From: Desarmillaria ectypa
Taxonomy: Eukaryota; Basidiomycota; Agaricomycetes; Agaricales; Physalacriaceae
Assembly (NCBI GenBank): GCA_030407005.1
Contig: JAUDYN010000005.1
Coordinates: 1,550,001 to 1,614,000, forward strand
DNA: 64,000 nucleotides
Direction: 5' to 3'
Below, piece by piece: positions 12,004 to 24,159 of the stretch. A model generated the notes under the pieces. The model had not been told where the DNA came from. It did no database searches and saw nothing but the letters and a program-made list of their open reading frames with translations. How positions within the stretch are numbered: position 1 is the first letter of the stretch; every line of letters starts with the position of its first letter. Made by a program: the position numbers and the translations under genes.

Positions 12004-14843
12004 TTATGACTCCAATAACACATCCTCCGAGTAAGGTGGTGCCACTTCACCCAGTCTCTCTCCGTGTACCCGGAATCGGTACAGACAGGTGAACTCGTCT
12101 CTTCCCCAGTTGCTCAGTATCCTCAACGTTACAATCCCAAAGTCAACACCCAGATTCTGAATCTCGTCCAGAACAGAGAAAGTCTGCACAGGATTGGGCG
12201 CATGGATGTTGTACTCAAACGCGGCGATCCGAACGTACATGGGCGACTTCGGAAGAGTCTTCGGATATGCCTCTTCCTCGATGGTCTCCCCTCGCTCCAA
12301 AGCCTCCGCCCTCAACCGGGCCTTATCGGCCTTCCATTCATTGACCTTAGCGCTGTTCTCCCTGCCTTCAACCAGACCCCAAACCTCCATCCGCCGAGGA
12401 GCACTTCGCATGTCGAAAGCAACCTCCTTGGCAACATGGTCAATAGATATCTCCTTGATATACGCGGGAGTAGCGAGCACCACACCGAGCTGACCAGACG
12501 AACCCGCGAATGGCCAACAATGTCCATTATGAGACTCATGGTGAAGGGCGGTAATGGGCGGGCGACCAATGGCGTAGCCGTTCCCGGCTATCGCGCCAAA
12601 CACCTGGCCCCGCCAGGTCTGCGGTCGTACCTCGAAGGTCGGACTTGTCAATGAGGGTATTATTCGTGCGCCGCCAGAATGGAGGGCAAAATCGGGTTTT
12701 GCAATGGTGTCCTGGTTATGGATCGCCACTGCGGACTCGACCAGTTGCTCGACGAGCTTTGTAACGTCCTGTCCATCAGAGGATTTGATGGTCAAACCCT
12801 TCTTGCCGGCATTCCACCATGATATACCGGCAGCCGCGGCACCAGCTTTAGCAGCCTCCCTGACGCCTCCTTCAACGGTCCCTACTCGTTCCTCAAGGGT
12901 CTTTATTCTGGCTCGCGCCTCTTCATCACTCGCAGGTCCTTCCGACTTGGAGGAGTCCTGGGCCTGTATTTGGACCTGGAGCACCTCTATCTCTTTCTTG
13001 ATCGCCTGCACTGCTCTAGTAGTCGCATCACGGTGCTGTACTTCGGCTTCAAGGACTCTAACATTCTCCTTTTGCACTGACTCCAGTGAACCCAGCCGAT
13101 TGACAACCTTAGCTTTGGTACGCTCGCTCTCTAGTGCAAGCCCGACAAGAGTGGCCTCGATCTGTTGCAAGCGGGAGTTAAGTTCAGCCATATTCGAAGC
13201 CGGAATTTCGGGTGGAGTGTATGAAGGACCAGACGGGAATCGTGGGGTATATCTAAGGATTGGTTCCTGTAAAACGTACCAGCCACTCATGATAGCCAGT
13301 CCCACTATTAGGTACCTCATAAAGACGCCGGAAGAACCCTTCAGTATCCATTGCAATGGAACTAGAAGAGCGAAGCCCATGAAAGTACCGAACGCTTTGC
13401 CGCAAAAGAAAAACGTGGTGACCACAAATCCCCATGACCATGTGGCAAGATTCATAACGCCATGATAGCTATAGTTGATCAAAGATCCAAGCAGCGCCCC
13501 AATGGATAAACGAGGAGGATCTCGAGGTTGATCAGGCTGGCCTTCGTTTCCCTCTGGTATTGATGTTAGTCCTTGTTCTGCATTTAGGAGAGCGCTTTCG
13601 GATAGCGGCCGAGCGTCTGGAAGTTGTGAGTGGTAGGAAGCAGACCGACGTAATGCCAGAGCAGGCTCTCTTGCTTGGGAGGCTCTTGCAGACTGGACAT
13701 CGTCTTTGAACAACATATGCAACGATGACGAAGGGAATGGCGCACCTGTTCTTCCTCTTCCTCTTCTTCGCCTTCCTCACTCTCTTCTCCAGCTACGGCT
13801 CCTTTCGATAACTTTGGTTTCTTCTTTCTCCGCTTGGTTTCGCTTATGGTCGGAAGCGTGGTCATACGCCCTGCATCCTTTTTCTTCGTCCTCCGTTTAC
13901 GATTGTCATCGTCCACAAATTCTTCGTCAGACTCCTCCATATCCGACTGTGTTGGCTTGTATGCTTTGTTATCAGAGGACATCCCTCCACCTCGTCTGAG
14001 TACAGTTTTGCGGCGCGGCGCGGTCTGCTGCTGATTCTGGAAGTCGCGCTCCTCTGCAGAGTAGTCATAACTGTCATTCTTGCCATTGGAGGAGGGCTGC
14101 TCCACTGACGCATCGTCGGGTTCACGCGAGGGTTGACGGAGGTAGTAGGAAGCATTGGCGAGAGTCTTCGCGGCAAGTTCTGCCAACGGACTCCTGGCTC
14201 GGGCTCCAGGATTGTCTTCACCTTCGGAGTCCGGGACCTGCTGCAGAGAAGTAGTTTTGCCAAGGATATTGGGTGCATGGGGTTGAAGTCTGTCTGGCGC
14301 ATTGTTGAATCGGTTGGGCGGCGCAGCAAGGCGGCGCAGACCAGATGCACGCGAGATTTGTTCGTACTCGGCTGAAGTGCCCCGATGATAGGAAGTATTT
14401 GGGCGCGATGAAGCCCACGAGTTGTTTGAATTACCGGCCTGCATGTCATATGCAGCCTGGGTAAACGCGGTAGCGATATTGACTGAGGTATCCTTGACGC
14501 TCCACTTCTCTGGACTATGCGGTGGTGACGTGTAGAGCTGGGGACCGCCTGAACGAGTCAGTGCAGGAGCTTCGCCGTCGTCGTGATCGGTTAAAGTCCT
14601 GCGCTCACGTGCAGACGTTAGGTTTGAAGGTGATCGGGACCCAAGTAAAGGTGCCCTAAGGGTAGAACAAGTTCAGTACCAACTGGACGCGAAAATGTCG
14701 CGCAAGACGCACCCGTAAGTGTATGATGTAGGAACTAGTCGTTGGGGACTTGGTGGACGGTTTCCGTTGGAGGCCGGTTTCCCGAGAAATGTACTGTGAT
14801 CCAGACGTCTGCCTTGACCTAATGGCGTGCCCGCGAATGACAT
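12004..14843 (-). CDS. SUN-domain nuclear envelope protein (Sad1/UNC-84 family)
   Basis: Complement(join(12004..13692,13746..14655,14713..14843)), 909 aa. Residues 1-340 are nucleoplasmic and disordered, with a Lys/Arg-rich stretch (KRRKKKPKL) and an acidic Glu run before the first long exon junction. Two or three hydrophobic segments lie at about 422-487 (ATWSWGFVVTTFFF; YLIVGLAIMSGWYVL). A coiled coil for trimerisation spans about 515-590. The SUN domain runs from about residue 683 (ALHSGGARI) to the C-terminus and includes HCWPFAGSSGQLGVVL and DFGIVTLRILSNWG. SUN proteins span the inner membrane and bind KASH partners, tethering spindle pole bodies and chromosomes. A 253-codon open frame on the opposite strand is a composition artefact. 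Confidence 0.93.
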
Positions 14844-15139
14844 GTAACTGCAGGGAAACACGAGGTATTGAACCCAATTATCTGCAGAATGAAGAAAAGG
14901 TGGTTGTCGTGGGGCAGTAAGAGTTGGTCGTGGTCGTTTAGTCAAAAGTCACAGTGTGGCAGATCTCAGCATGTCATCTTGTTATCATTTATTTGGTTGA
15001 ACTCCTTGTACTTTCAAGACAAATACCTCTTGTCACAGGGACAATGGTCCAAGAAGGCGGACAATGCAACCGTCGGACAGACGGTGGCGCCATTAACAAA
15101 GTATACTAAATGTTACATCATCAAAATACTACTTGTCGT

Positions 15140-17352
15140 CTACTCATCGGCTTCCCCAGCAATTATAACATCGTCTGGAATGAACCAATCAAGATGTGAA
15201 AAACAGTAAGGAGCAAAAATTACACACCAATCTTTAAGACTGCCCGCACAAGCTAAAGAAAATGTGGAGGATGAGTAAAGGGCCAAGATACAGCAAAAAG
15301 CAGTCACCTGGGTTGCCAACAGATATTGCTGTCGTTTTGAGATGAGTGGGTCATACACAAACTGCTCCTTCATGTCTACAAAAAGAGTAGCTCCATGTGA
15401 GAACAAGAGTGCACAACAACGAGAAGCGCACTGACCGTTCTGACCCCGCCCGTTGCAGTCGACCCCAAGTCTGGAGTTACCTTCCTTGATCTGTCGGCTT
15501 CGAATGTCTGTCAGAGTCTCGATCGGCGACAGACCGCTGTTCTCTGCCAGCGCGAGTGGAACAGCATCGAGTGCAGACGCAAACGCGCGCATGGCGTACT
15601 GCTCGATTGACGGTATCTATCAAAAGAAGCTGTGGCCAAGTAAAAATAAAAGGGTGGTTATACACACCTCGTCCGCCGCTTTTGATACCGCGATTGCACA
15701 ACTTATATCAGCTGCTCCTCCACCATAAACCACCCGATTGTCCACAACAAGGTTTCGGACAACACACAGCGCATCGTGCAAAGCACGCTTCGCCTCATCA
15801 ACAATCTATTCATAGATTAGTGCAACAATCTAAATGAAGGACGGATGAGTCTTCACCATTTTGTTGCTGCCTCGCACAAATATCGTCACCGCTCTAGTGT
15901 TTGCGCATTCCTCGATGACAAGCATTTTGTCGCGTGTCGTACCGAACGAGACTTCCCGAACGATACCAGCCTTACCCAACTTTTCAGCAGTAAGGTCCTC
16001 GAAACGCGGTACAATGCGACCTTGCGTCGCTATTGCAATGAGCTAGCAACATCATTAGTCCGTTTGTATACCAAAGCTAAATTTGGGATCCACAAACCTC
16101 TATCTCCGGACCACCGACCCATCTCACAGCAGGCAGCCCATTTTGCATTAGCAAGTGATTGGCCTCGTCATCGAAACCCCACTGGCAGATCACCAAATTG
16201 GCGCCCGTATCTTTCACGCGCCTGACCATGTCGGTGAACTTTTCCTTTTCATACTCTCGAAGTTTCTTATACTCCTCCACGCTAGTGATGTCTAGTTTGT
16301 GCTTCGTTTTCGGGCGAGGGGGCTCGAAGGGACATGTAAGGATAGCGAGTCGGGCATCCTTTACTGAATGAGGCATCTGCGGATGGGACATATCTTTGTC
16401 GATGAGAACACCTTTGATCAATTGGGTGTCCGCTAGTGAACCTCCGACTTTGCCGTCCACCTTAATGAGGTCGAAAGGAACGTCACGTCGATCGAGGTCG
16501 GCCACTTGTAAGACAGCATCCACGGCGATCTGAGCAAACTGTTGGTGCTCTTTCGACACACTACACGAGAAGTGGGTTGAGGTGGGTTGAGGTGCTCCAG
16601 GAGAAAACTCACATTTTGCTTCCAAGACTGGTCATGGCTGTCTTCAGGAGGTTTTCGGTATTCTCTCTCGAATATTCCACTCGGTCAGAGATACGATCAA
16701 GTTCCTCGACCGCTACAGCACATGCACGATCAAATCCATCAGCAATTCGGATGGGGTGTATGCCCTTGTCCAAAAGTGCTTCACTTTGCTCTAGCAAAGC
16801 ACCAGCAAGGACTAGAAAGAGATATCAGCAAGTGCTTTATACAAATAAGAATCTGAAACGCACCAACGACACCGGTTGTCCCGTCGCCAATTTCATCGTC
16901 CTGGCTTTTTGATAACTGGACAAGCAGTTTTGCGATCTGATGTTCCACTTCCATCTGACCCAGAATCGTCGCGCCATCATTTGTGACCGTTATTTCACCA
17001 TCCGGTGATATAAGGATCTTGTCCAGCCCTATACTGAAACATTACGGGAGGAAAATGCGGGAAGGGTCTAGAAGACAGACCTCTCGGCCCCAAGGAGGTT
17101 CGTATAATGTTGGCGACGGTCCGGGCTGCGAGAATATGCGACTAGAGACTTCACGTGAGGTTAATGCTCTCGTAAAGAGAAAACTGCATGCCTTGATTGC
17201 TTCTACACCATGGGATCGAGTTTTCTTGCCTTGTTCCCGGACGATAATAAAGGGTCGCCCATACTTTATTAGAGGATATTGAGCACGATAAAGGCGCACA
17301 TGACCAAGACTTTTACCTCATCAGTAGCATACACAGCTTGGGGTTCAGCCAT
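15140..17352 (-). CDS. CCT5: T-complex chaperonin subunit epsilon (CCT5)
   Basis: Twelve exons: complement(join(15140..15174,15228..15252,15308..15375,15436..15616,15668..15805,15857..16042,16098..16560,16613..16811,16864..17028,17081..17141,17192..17263,17317..17352)), 542 aa, almost exactly the usual CCT5 length. Conserved landmarks in order: [64 protein letters not shown] (nucleotide pocket), [58 protein letters not shown], and the C-terminal [11 protein letters not shown]. The subunit is one eighth of each ring of the cytosolic chaperonin that folds actin, tubulin and WD40 proteins. Intron 2 (17142-17191) is GC-AG, confirmed by the conserved IKSHI across the junction. Only 153 bp separate its ATG from the divergent PP2A gene. 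Confidence 0.97.
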
Positions 17353-17505
17353 TTCTTTTGCTGAACGTTGTACGCGTCGAGGTGAAAGAGAGAGAGCGTG
17401 ACAGTGACCAACAGTGACCTTACAGTTCCTTACCACATCAGGTTGGCACAACCTTCTCTTTCACTCCACGACCACTTTTTCGGACATTTTACCAAAACAT
17501 ATCCC
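17353..17505. promoter_or_regulatory. Divergent promoter CCT5 / PP2A catalytic subunit
   Basis: The two start codons are 153 bp apart, so this interval must hold both 5' UTRs and a shared promoter. A pyrimidine-rich stretch (CTCTCTTTC type) at about 17383-17400 is the most visible element; no clear TATA box was seen. Confidence 0.6.
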
Positions 17506-18857
<1,352 letters not shown>

Positions 18858-19389
18858 TATTATATATACTTTCCACGTGTAAACCCATCAATATTGAAAG
18901 AGATGTTTTCATTCAGCATATGAACATTGTACAGCAGAATCCTTTCTTTCCAAGCATTCATCATCTTCGGATCTGTCGTTACCTACAAGTTATCTTGATA
19001 TCGCTATCTGCTGTCTCCCTCACGCTCGTTACTTTCCGCATCGCTTGTCGTAACGTACGTTGACACGCATATTTCATGATTCCTTCTTCGTTTATTTGCT
19101 ATGGACAGAAGGCTGTGAGTAGTGCTGCAATTAATAGATTCACTGGTCGAGTTCTTGTATTTATATAATATTCAATTCTCCGCTCAAGCCTCTCATCACT
19201 AATACGTCGCGTCAAAATACAGCAGTGCTATTGTTACAACCAGCAATGGTGCTTGGACATGTTTGATATAGCTACACATTTTTTTCTTTTAGAGTTGAAA
19301 TCCGCCAAATGCACAGTCGTGCATCTCATCCACTCAAACCTCCCTCGTCAGTTTTCCCCTAATGGCCAGACATCGGTCATCAGCCATCA
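18858..19389. other. Tail-to-tail spacer after PP2A
   Basis: AT-rich sequence with runs such as TTTATATAATATT near 19160, consistent with 3' UTR and termination signals of the PP2A gene and of the minus-strand gene ending at 19390. No supported gene. Confidence 0.45.
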
Positions 19390-19920
19390 TTATGATGCGA
19401 TCATGGAGGCACTAACGGGTTTTTCGCTGATACTAGGATCGACCTTCTTGAACACTTGGGTAATTTCTTTGTGAACAGTCCGTTTCACGACCTCCTCTGT
19501 ATGGTCGTCTTGATCCTCGAACCCCTGAGCACTCGACAAAGGACCTTCGACTTTGTCCCGGGTATACAAAGCGAATGTCGGCTCCACTCGTTCCTCCGGC
19601 GAGTGACGTGATGTCAAGTACTCAACGGTACGCTTCTGGAGGTCCGCAGGGCTGTAATCAGAGCGATCAGCCTAAAGATAAGGAGACTGAATTCGTGTGG
19701 GTGAAATGTGAATGATGAAGATGGTCACCTTCACAGAAGCCTCAGAAGTGGTTGCAAGAGATTCATTCCATCCAGGTGCATTGTCGATAGGTGTGGATGT
19801 CCTGTGTTGCATCTTCGAAAGATTTCGATGTTTCTCTCTCTCGATGATCTAATTGACAGATATTAGGCCAAAAGTTCGTACAAACACGAGAGGCTGAACT
19901 TCTGGGTCGTTATCATGCAT
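19390..19920 (-). CDS. Small conserved fungal protein, unknown function
   Basis: Complement(join(19390..19671,19729..19848,19888..19920)), 144 aa. The protein starts MHDNDPEVQPL, continues with a charged helix (EREKHRNLSKMQH), then STPIDNAPGWNESLA, TVEYLTSRHSPEERV, VEGPLSSAQGFED and a Lys/Val-rich end. I have no family name. The pattern NAPGWNE..LA..SEA..K suggests a short conserved core found among mushroom proteins, but that is from general recall and not checked. It is hydrophilic, with no signal peptide or membrane segment. All introns are GT-AG and in phase. A short spliced open stretch ends only 15 nt upstream of its ATG (see the feature at 19936). Confidence 0.72.
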
Positions 19921-19935
19921 TGTGCTGAAGCTCGC

Positions 19936-20095
19936 TTAGTGAATAAGTTTAAATAATATGTCCGTGCCAAATACCTGGAATATCTGAAACGCGGTTAATA
20001 TCTTGCCAAGCTATCGACTTTCTGTCACTCACCGTGCGCTCAACCTCGTTGAGACTACGCTCGCGCGGGGTAAATGCCTCAACGCATACTTGCAA
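19936..20095 (-). other. Possible short upstream cistron or 5' exons
   Basis: On the minus strand a coding-looking exon (20095..20033, LQVCVEAFTPRERSLNEVERT) is followed by a good 49-nt GT-AG intron and a second piece (19983..19936, IFQVFGTDILF, stop TAA). The preceding exon cannot be joined cleanly, because the 7-base C run at 20183-20189 puts the only nearby ATG out of frame. It could be a small upstream gene, a uORF or a decayed 5' part of the neighbouring gene. Confidence 0.25.
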
Positions 20096-20554
20096 CTATG
20101 CGACAACATGACGGTAGTAGGCAGAAATAAAGCGATAGCATTGGCTGTCTTGAATTACCCACGTCTTTATCTGAGACTCGTGCCCCCCCTTTGGTCATCG
20201 AGGAGCGTGAGCGGAGAAACGACGTCATAACATACTTTTGACGAACAACTTTCATTTTAAGCCAACTTCAAGCGATCAAAGAACTGTAAGGATATCAGAG
20301 CATCCTTATCAGAAGTATTCGCTGAGGTCTGTTGAATGATTTTGCACGTTATCGGGGTCATCGTTGCACTGCTTCTGATGTACTTGTTCTCGTGTCCGCG
20401 TCATATGCTCGTAGACCCAGTTCGAAGTTGTCTCAAATGTGTGGAACGGAATAGAAAAGTACACATTAGTAGCCATTGGTGGTGGTCACCAGGACGCTCA
20501 TTATTAGATACACATACCCTATACACAGAAAATATTACAACACCGATATGCCTC

Positions 20555-21952
20555 TTATTTCTTCAGCAGCTTCTCGTGCAACTCGGCGCCCTTCAATCTC
20601 GCTCGCAGATACTCCAGCCTAGCCTCATAACGTCGGGTAACTTCTAGTCTTCTGCGCTGTATGTCTATCATGTCATCTTCCAAACCCACGGTATCCGAAG
20701 AACGCGTGCCGTGAACGCCTAGAGGCAAATGTCCCGAACTGCGTGAGAGACTGGTGTGGCTGCTGAGGGTCGGACGGTTGACCGACAACAAAGATGTGCC
20801 CTGTGATGATACAGAAGAAACAGACCCCTTGCGACGGATTGAATTTGGACTAAACGGTTTCTGGGAAAATGATTTGCTTCGTGATACGGAAGCGTTAGAC
20901 CATACCGATAGAGCATCATTTGACGCTTGGGTTGGGATATGTCCCTCAGGGAGGAACATTGAGGAAGAAGCGACCTTGTACTGATTCTGCCATTCAGAGC
21001 CTGCAGGGAGAGCATTGGCCATAGCGTGTCGCTTCTGTCGCTGCGCTGCGCTGTTTTCAAGATCATCAAAGGCTTTCAACACCCGCTGGCGCTCTGTTTC
21101 CAGTTCATTGATGAACTGTCGGAGACCCGCGGTGGTGGTTAGCCCTCCGTCCTCGAAGATATCATCACTGATAGATGTATCGCCCTTTATGCGTGATGGT
21201 GGCGTAATTATATGTTTTGAATACGTGGAACGAGTGGGGCTGCGCGGGGGCGAGAAAGTTCCGGGGTTCAAACTGGCCTTGTGCAAAGATATCGAGAAGG
21301 CATCGTTGCGGGTGCCAGAAGACGTCGTGCGAATAGATGTCATGTCAACACTTTGTTTTCTGGTCAGCATGCGCGGAATGAAGGCCCGCTTGAGGGAATT
21401 AGTCGGGTTACTTGATGAAGCTGCTGGGATATCCTTTGCAGGTTTACGGCTGGTAGCACGGCGGAAGAGACCTGCTATACCAAAAGAGACGGAGGCCCTG
21501 CTCCGTGTACTAGCAGGTGGAGAAGTCGGGGCAGTTGGAATAGAAGGAGAAAATGCGGCTTGTTTTGAGTTTCCCGAGATGGCTGAGTGACCTCAATATT
21601 TGGTGAAAAATGCAATGGCAGGTGACTCACAGCGACTGCGACCTGTAGGAAAGGTGACATGTTTTTTGCTCGACGAAGACACCTTGGACGGTGCTATGGT
21701 GCTGTAACTCAGACCTGCAATAAGTAACAGATAAAAAGTACTCACACTGACCATGACTGGCAGCAGGCGACTCTACAGAGATGGATATGTTACGCGAGTA
21801 TCTCTCAAAAACGTCCTGGCGAAGCAATCTATACTCGTCATCGCTACTGTTATGTTAGCCCTAGACACGATAGCAGTAAGATACTAGACGCACTCGAGAA
21901 GTCCCTCAGAATTGGCGGATGCAAGCTCGTTGAGCCGCTGGGCGAGCGACAT
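20555..21952 (-). CDS. Coiled-coil protein, Agaricomycete-type, unknown function
   Basis: Complement(join(20555..21582,21631..21714,21752..21846,21894..21952)), 421 aa. The N-terminus MSLAQRLNELASANSEGLL is followed by DDEYRLLRQDVFERYS, a short helical module. A long Ser/Thr/Pro-rich disordered region with basic patches follows, then a helix about residue 230-270 (LRQFINELETERQRVLKAF) and a C-terminal coiled coil (QRRRLEVTRRYEARLEYL..LHEKLLKK). No catalytic motif is visible. The two separated helical parts suggest a dimerising adaptor or cytoskeletal/septation protein, but this is only inference. The gene is divergent from ERG24, their starts lying 273 bp apart. Confidence 0.75.
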
Positions 21953-22225
21953 GGTAAGAGTAGACGGCAAAGGTGCGCAGGAGAACAAGGGAACAATGGT
22001 CGGTACTAGGTGACAGGAGAATCGTTAGGGGTGCCGATATTTCTATGTTCCTTGCACAGCGGCTTTGTTTGTCTGATGAGATTCGGCTCCATAAGTAAGA
22101 AGGAAAGAAATCAGAAAACAAATAGCCATCTGTTGAAAGTAATAATGGACCAAGCTGATTCACCCGGTAAGGCAACTCGTACGACAGCCAAACTGACACC
22201 ACATCCTTCTTTTCCTCCTACCACC

Positions 22226-23832
22226 ATGTCCAAATCTGACCTCAATCCAAGGACGACACATTACGAGTTTTTCGGTCCGCCTGGCGCGCTCTTTGTCACT
22301 CTCACCGTCCCCATCATCACCTATGCTCTCTATTTTGGCTGCTCTGAAGAATCAGGAGGCTGCCCACCGACGTTGGCTACTATCCCTGATCGCGTAGTTC
22401 TCGCTGTTTCAAGTCCAGAATGGTGGAAAGGTCTCTGGGATACCGAGGCGGCCTGCATCTACCTTGCGTGGTACGCGTTTTGTGTCGTCGCGTGGGCCGT
22501 ACTGCCAGGCGATCAGATCGAGGGGGTCACTTTACGCACAGGGGAGAAGAAAAAGTATAAAATCAATGGTACGTACGGGTGATTTATGTGGGAGTCGGTT
22601 GCCTTTAATGTATTTGTACAGCATTTTCAACTTTCCTGCTGGCACTGGGCATTACGGTCGGCATTATACATAAGAACGGGCCCGAAGCGTTCACCGTTTT
22701 CTACGACAAATGGGTCGGCTTCGTCACTGCATCTCTCCTGATGTCTTTTATTCAAGGCCTTTACGTATATGCTATGTCATTCCGCCCAGACAAGCTTTTG
22801 GCGTTAGGTGGAAACTCGGGCAACTTTATTTACGATGTGTGTCGGCATCCAGCCTTTCGATCTCCAGCAAGCTCTGACTAGCATATCCAGTTTTTCATTG
22901 GCCGTGAACTCAATCCTTCAATTGGCACATTTGACATCAAATCTTTCAACGAGCTCCGCCCCGGACTTATACTATGGACTTTGATTAACATTGGTATGGT
23001 ATGCGAACAGGCTGTCCGGAAGGGAGGCTTTGGTCGTGTCACAGATTCTATGTGGCTTGTCCTTCTTTTCCAAGGCTGGTATGTCGCTGACGGCCTGTAT
23101 AATGAGGTGCGTTCAAAGACACACGTGCCAAAAGCGTGACACTTAAAGGCGCGAAGCCCGCCATTTTTACGACTATGGACATCACTACCGACGGTTTTGG
23201 TTTTATGCTCTCGGTCGGGGACCTTGCGTGGGTCCCTTTCACGTACTCCCTTCAGGCAAGATATCTCGCATTCAAGCCGCTTGAACTTGGCCCCATCTTG
23301 ACCGCCGTTGTCTTTCTGGTCAACGCGGCCGGCTACTACATCTTCCGAGCGGCCAATGGCGAGAAGAATGACTTCCGTAACGGAAGGAACCCCAAAAGTA
23401 CATTCATTGCCTCTGATACTCCATCTGGTTTTTGACAAACAGTGGCGTAGATCTCAAATATTTTACTACCGCCTCCGGTTCGAAATTACTGACTTCCGGA
23501 TGGTGGGGTCGCTCACGACATCCCAACTATTTGTGAGTGTTGGTTGACCTCTTGAGACACGCGTTCTCACCGGTTATAGTGGTGATCTTCTCATGGCTTT
23601 GGCCTGGTCGCTGCCTACAGGGTTCGACACGCCTATCACGTACTTCTATGTCTCGTATTTCATGGTCTTGTTGATCCACCGCCAACTGCGGGACGATGAG
23701 AATTGCGAGAAAAAGTGCGTCCGATCCGTTCACTTTAGATTACAAGAAAGCTGATCTGATTTCAGATACGGAGAAGACTGGGAAAAGTATAAGAAAATGG
23801 TTCCCTACCGCATCATACCGTATGTTTACTGA
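22226..23832 (+). CDS. ERG24: Delta(14)-sterol reductase (ERG24)
   Basis: Join(22226..22568,22622..22836,22891..23106,23157..23397,23451..23532,23580..23714,23766..23832), 432 aa, close to yeast Erg24 (438). The N-terminus MSKSDLNPRTTHYEFFG matches the family start with LNPRTTxFEF. Other landmarks are LLALGGNSGNFIYDFFIGRE, ELRPGLILW, MDITTDGFGFMLSVGDLAW (NADPH/sterol site) and the C-terminal LLIHRQLRDDENC..YGEDW..Y. About eight to nine hydrophobic segments place it in the ER membrane, where it reduces the C14-15 double bond formed by Erg11 on the way to ergosterol. It is the target of morpholine fungicides. An in-frame ATG at 22145 would add 27 residues; the shorter start was chosen by family alignment and its better ACCACCATG context. 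Confidence 0.95.
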
Positions 23833-24159
23833 GTGTATGGGTACGCTGAGAGATGCTTAACCTGTTTTGGGTGTCCCATCTTCCTTTCAATAGTGTATAA
23901 ATATTACTCTTGATCAACATTTGACGGAGATGTAAATCAGATTGCGCAAACCTTCATCCTGTAAGGACTCGCATAGGCACGAATCGGAGACTGCCAGCAG
24001 GTGCTGTCCGAGATGGTGAGCAGCCGGCCGAATTGAATACTTTTCGTTGGGGAAGGTGATTTGAATGCTCATCACATGTGATATCCTGAGCCGGCGCGTC
24101 AGGAATATAAAGTCAATAGTACATTCTGTGACCGCGTTCTCTTCTTGCAATCCACCATC
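23833..24159. other. Spacer between ERG24 and citrate synthase
   Basis: Carries the ERG24 3' UTR and citrate synthase promoter. Nothing coding. A TATAAAG-like motif lies about 50 bp before the citrate synthase ATG (near 24108). Confidence 0.4.

Noticed and set aside
12704..13465. 253-codon open frame on the plus strand
   Set aside because: It lies exactly antisense to the SUN gene's coiled coil and hydrophobic part; codon and residue bias (Ser/Thr/Arg/Pro) are typical of a shadow frame, and the minus strand has a complete SUN domain.
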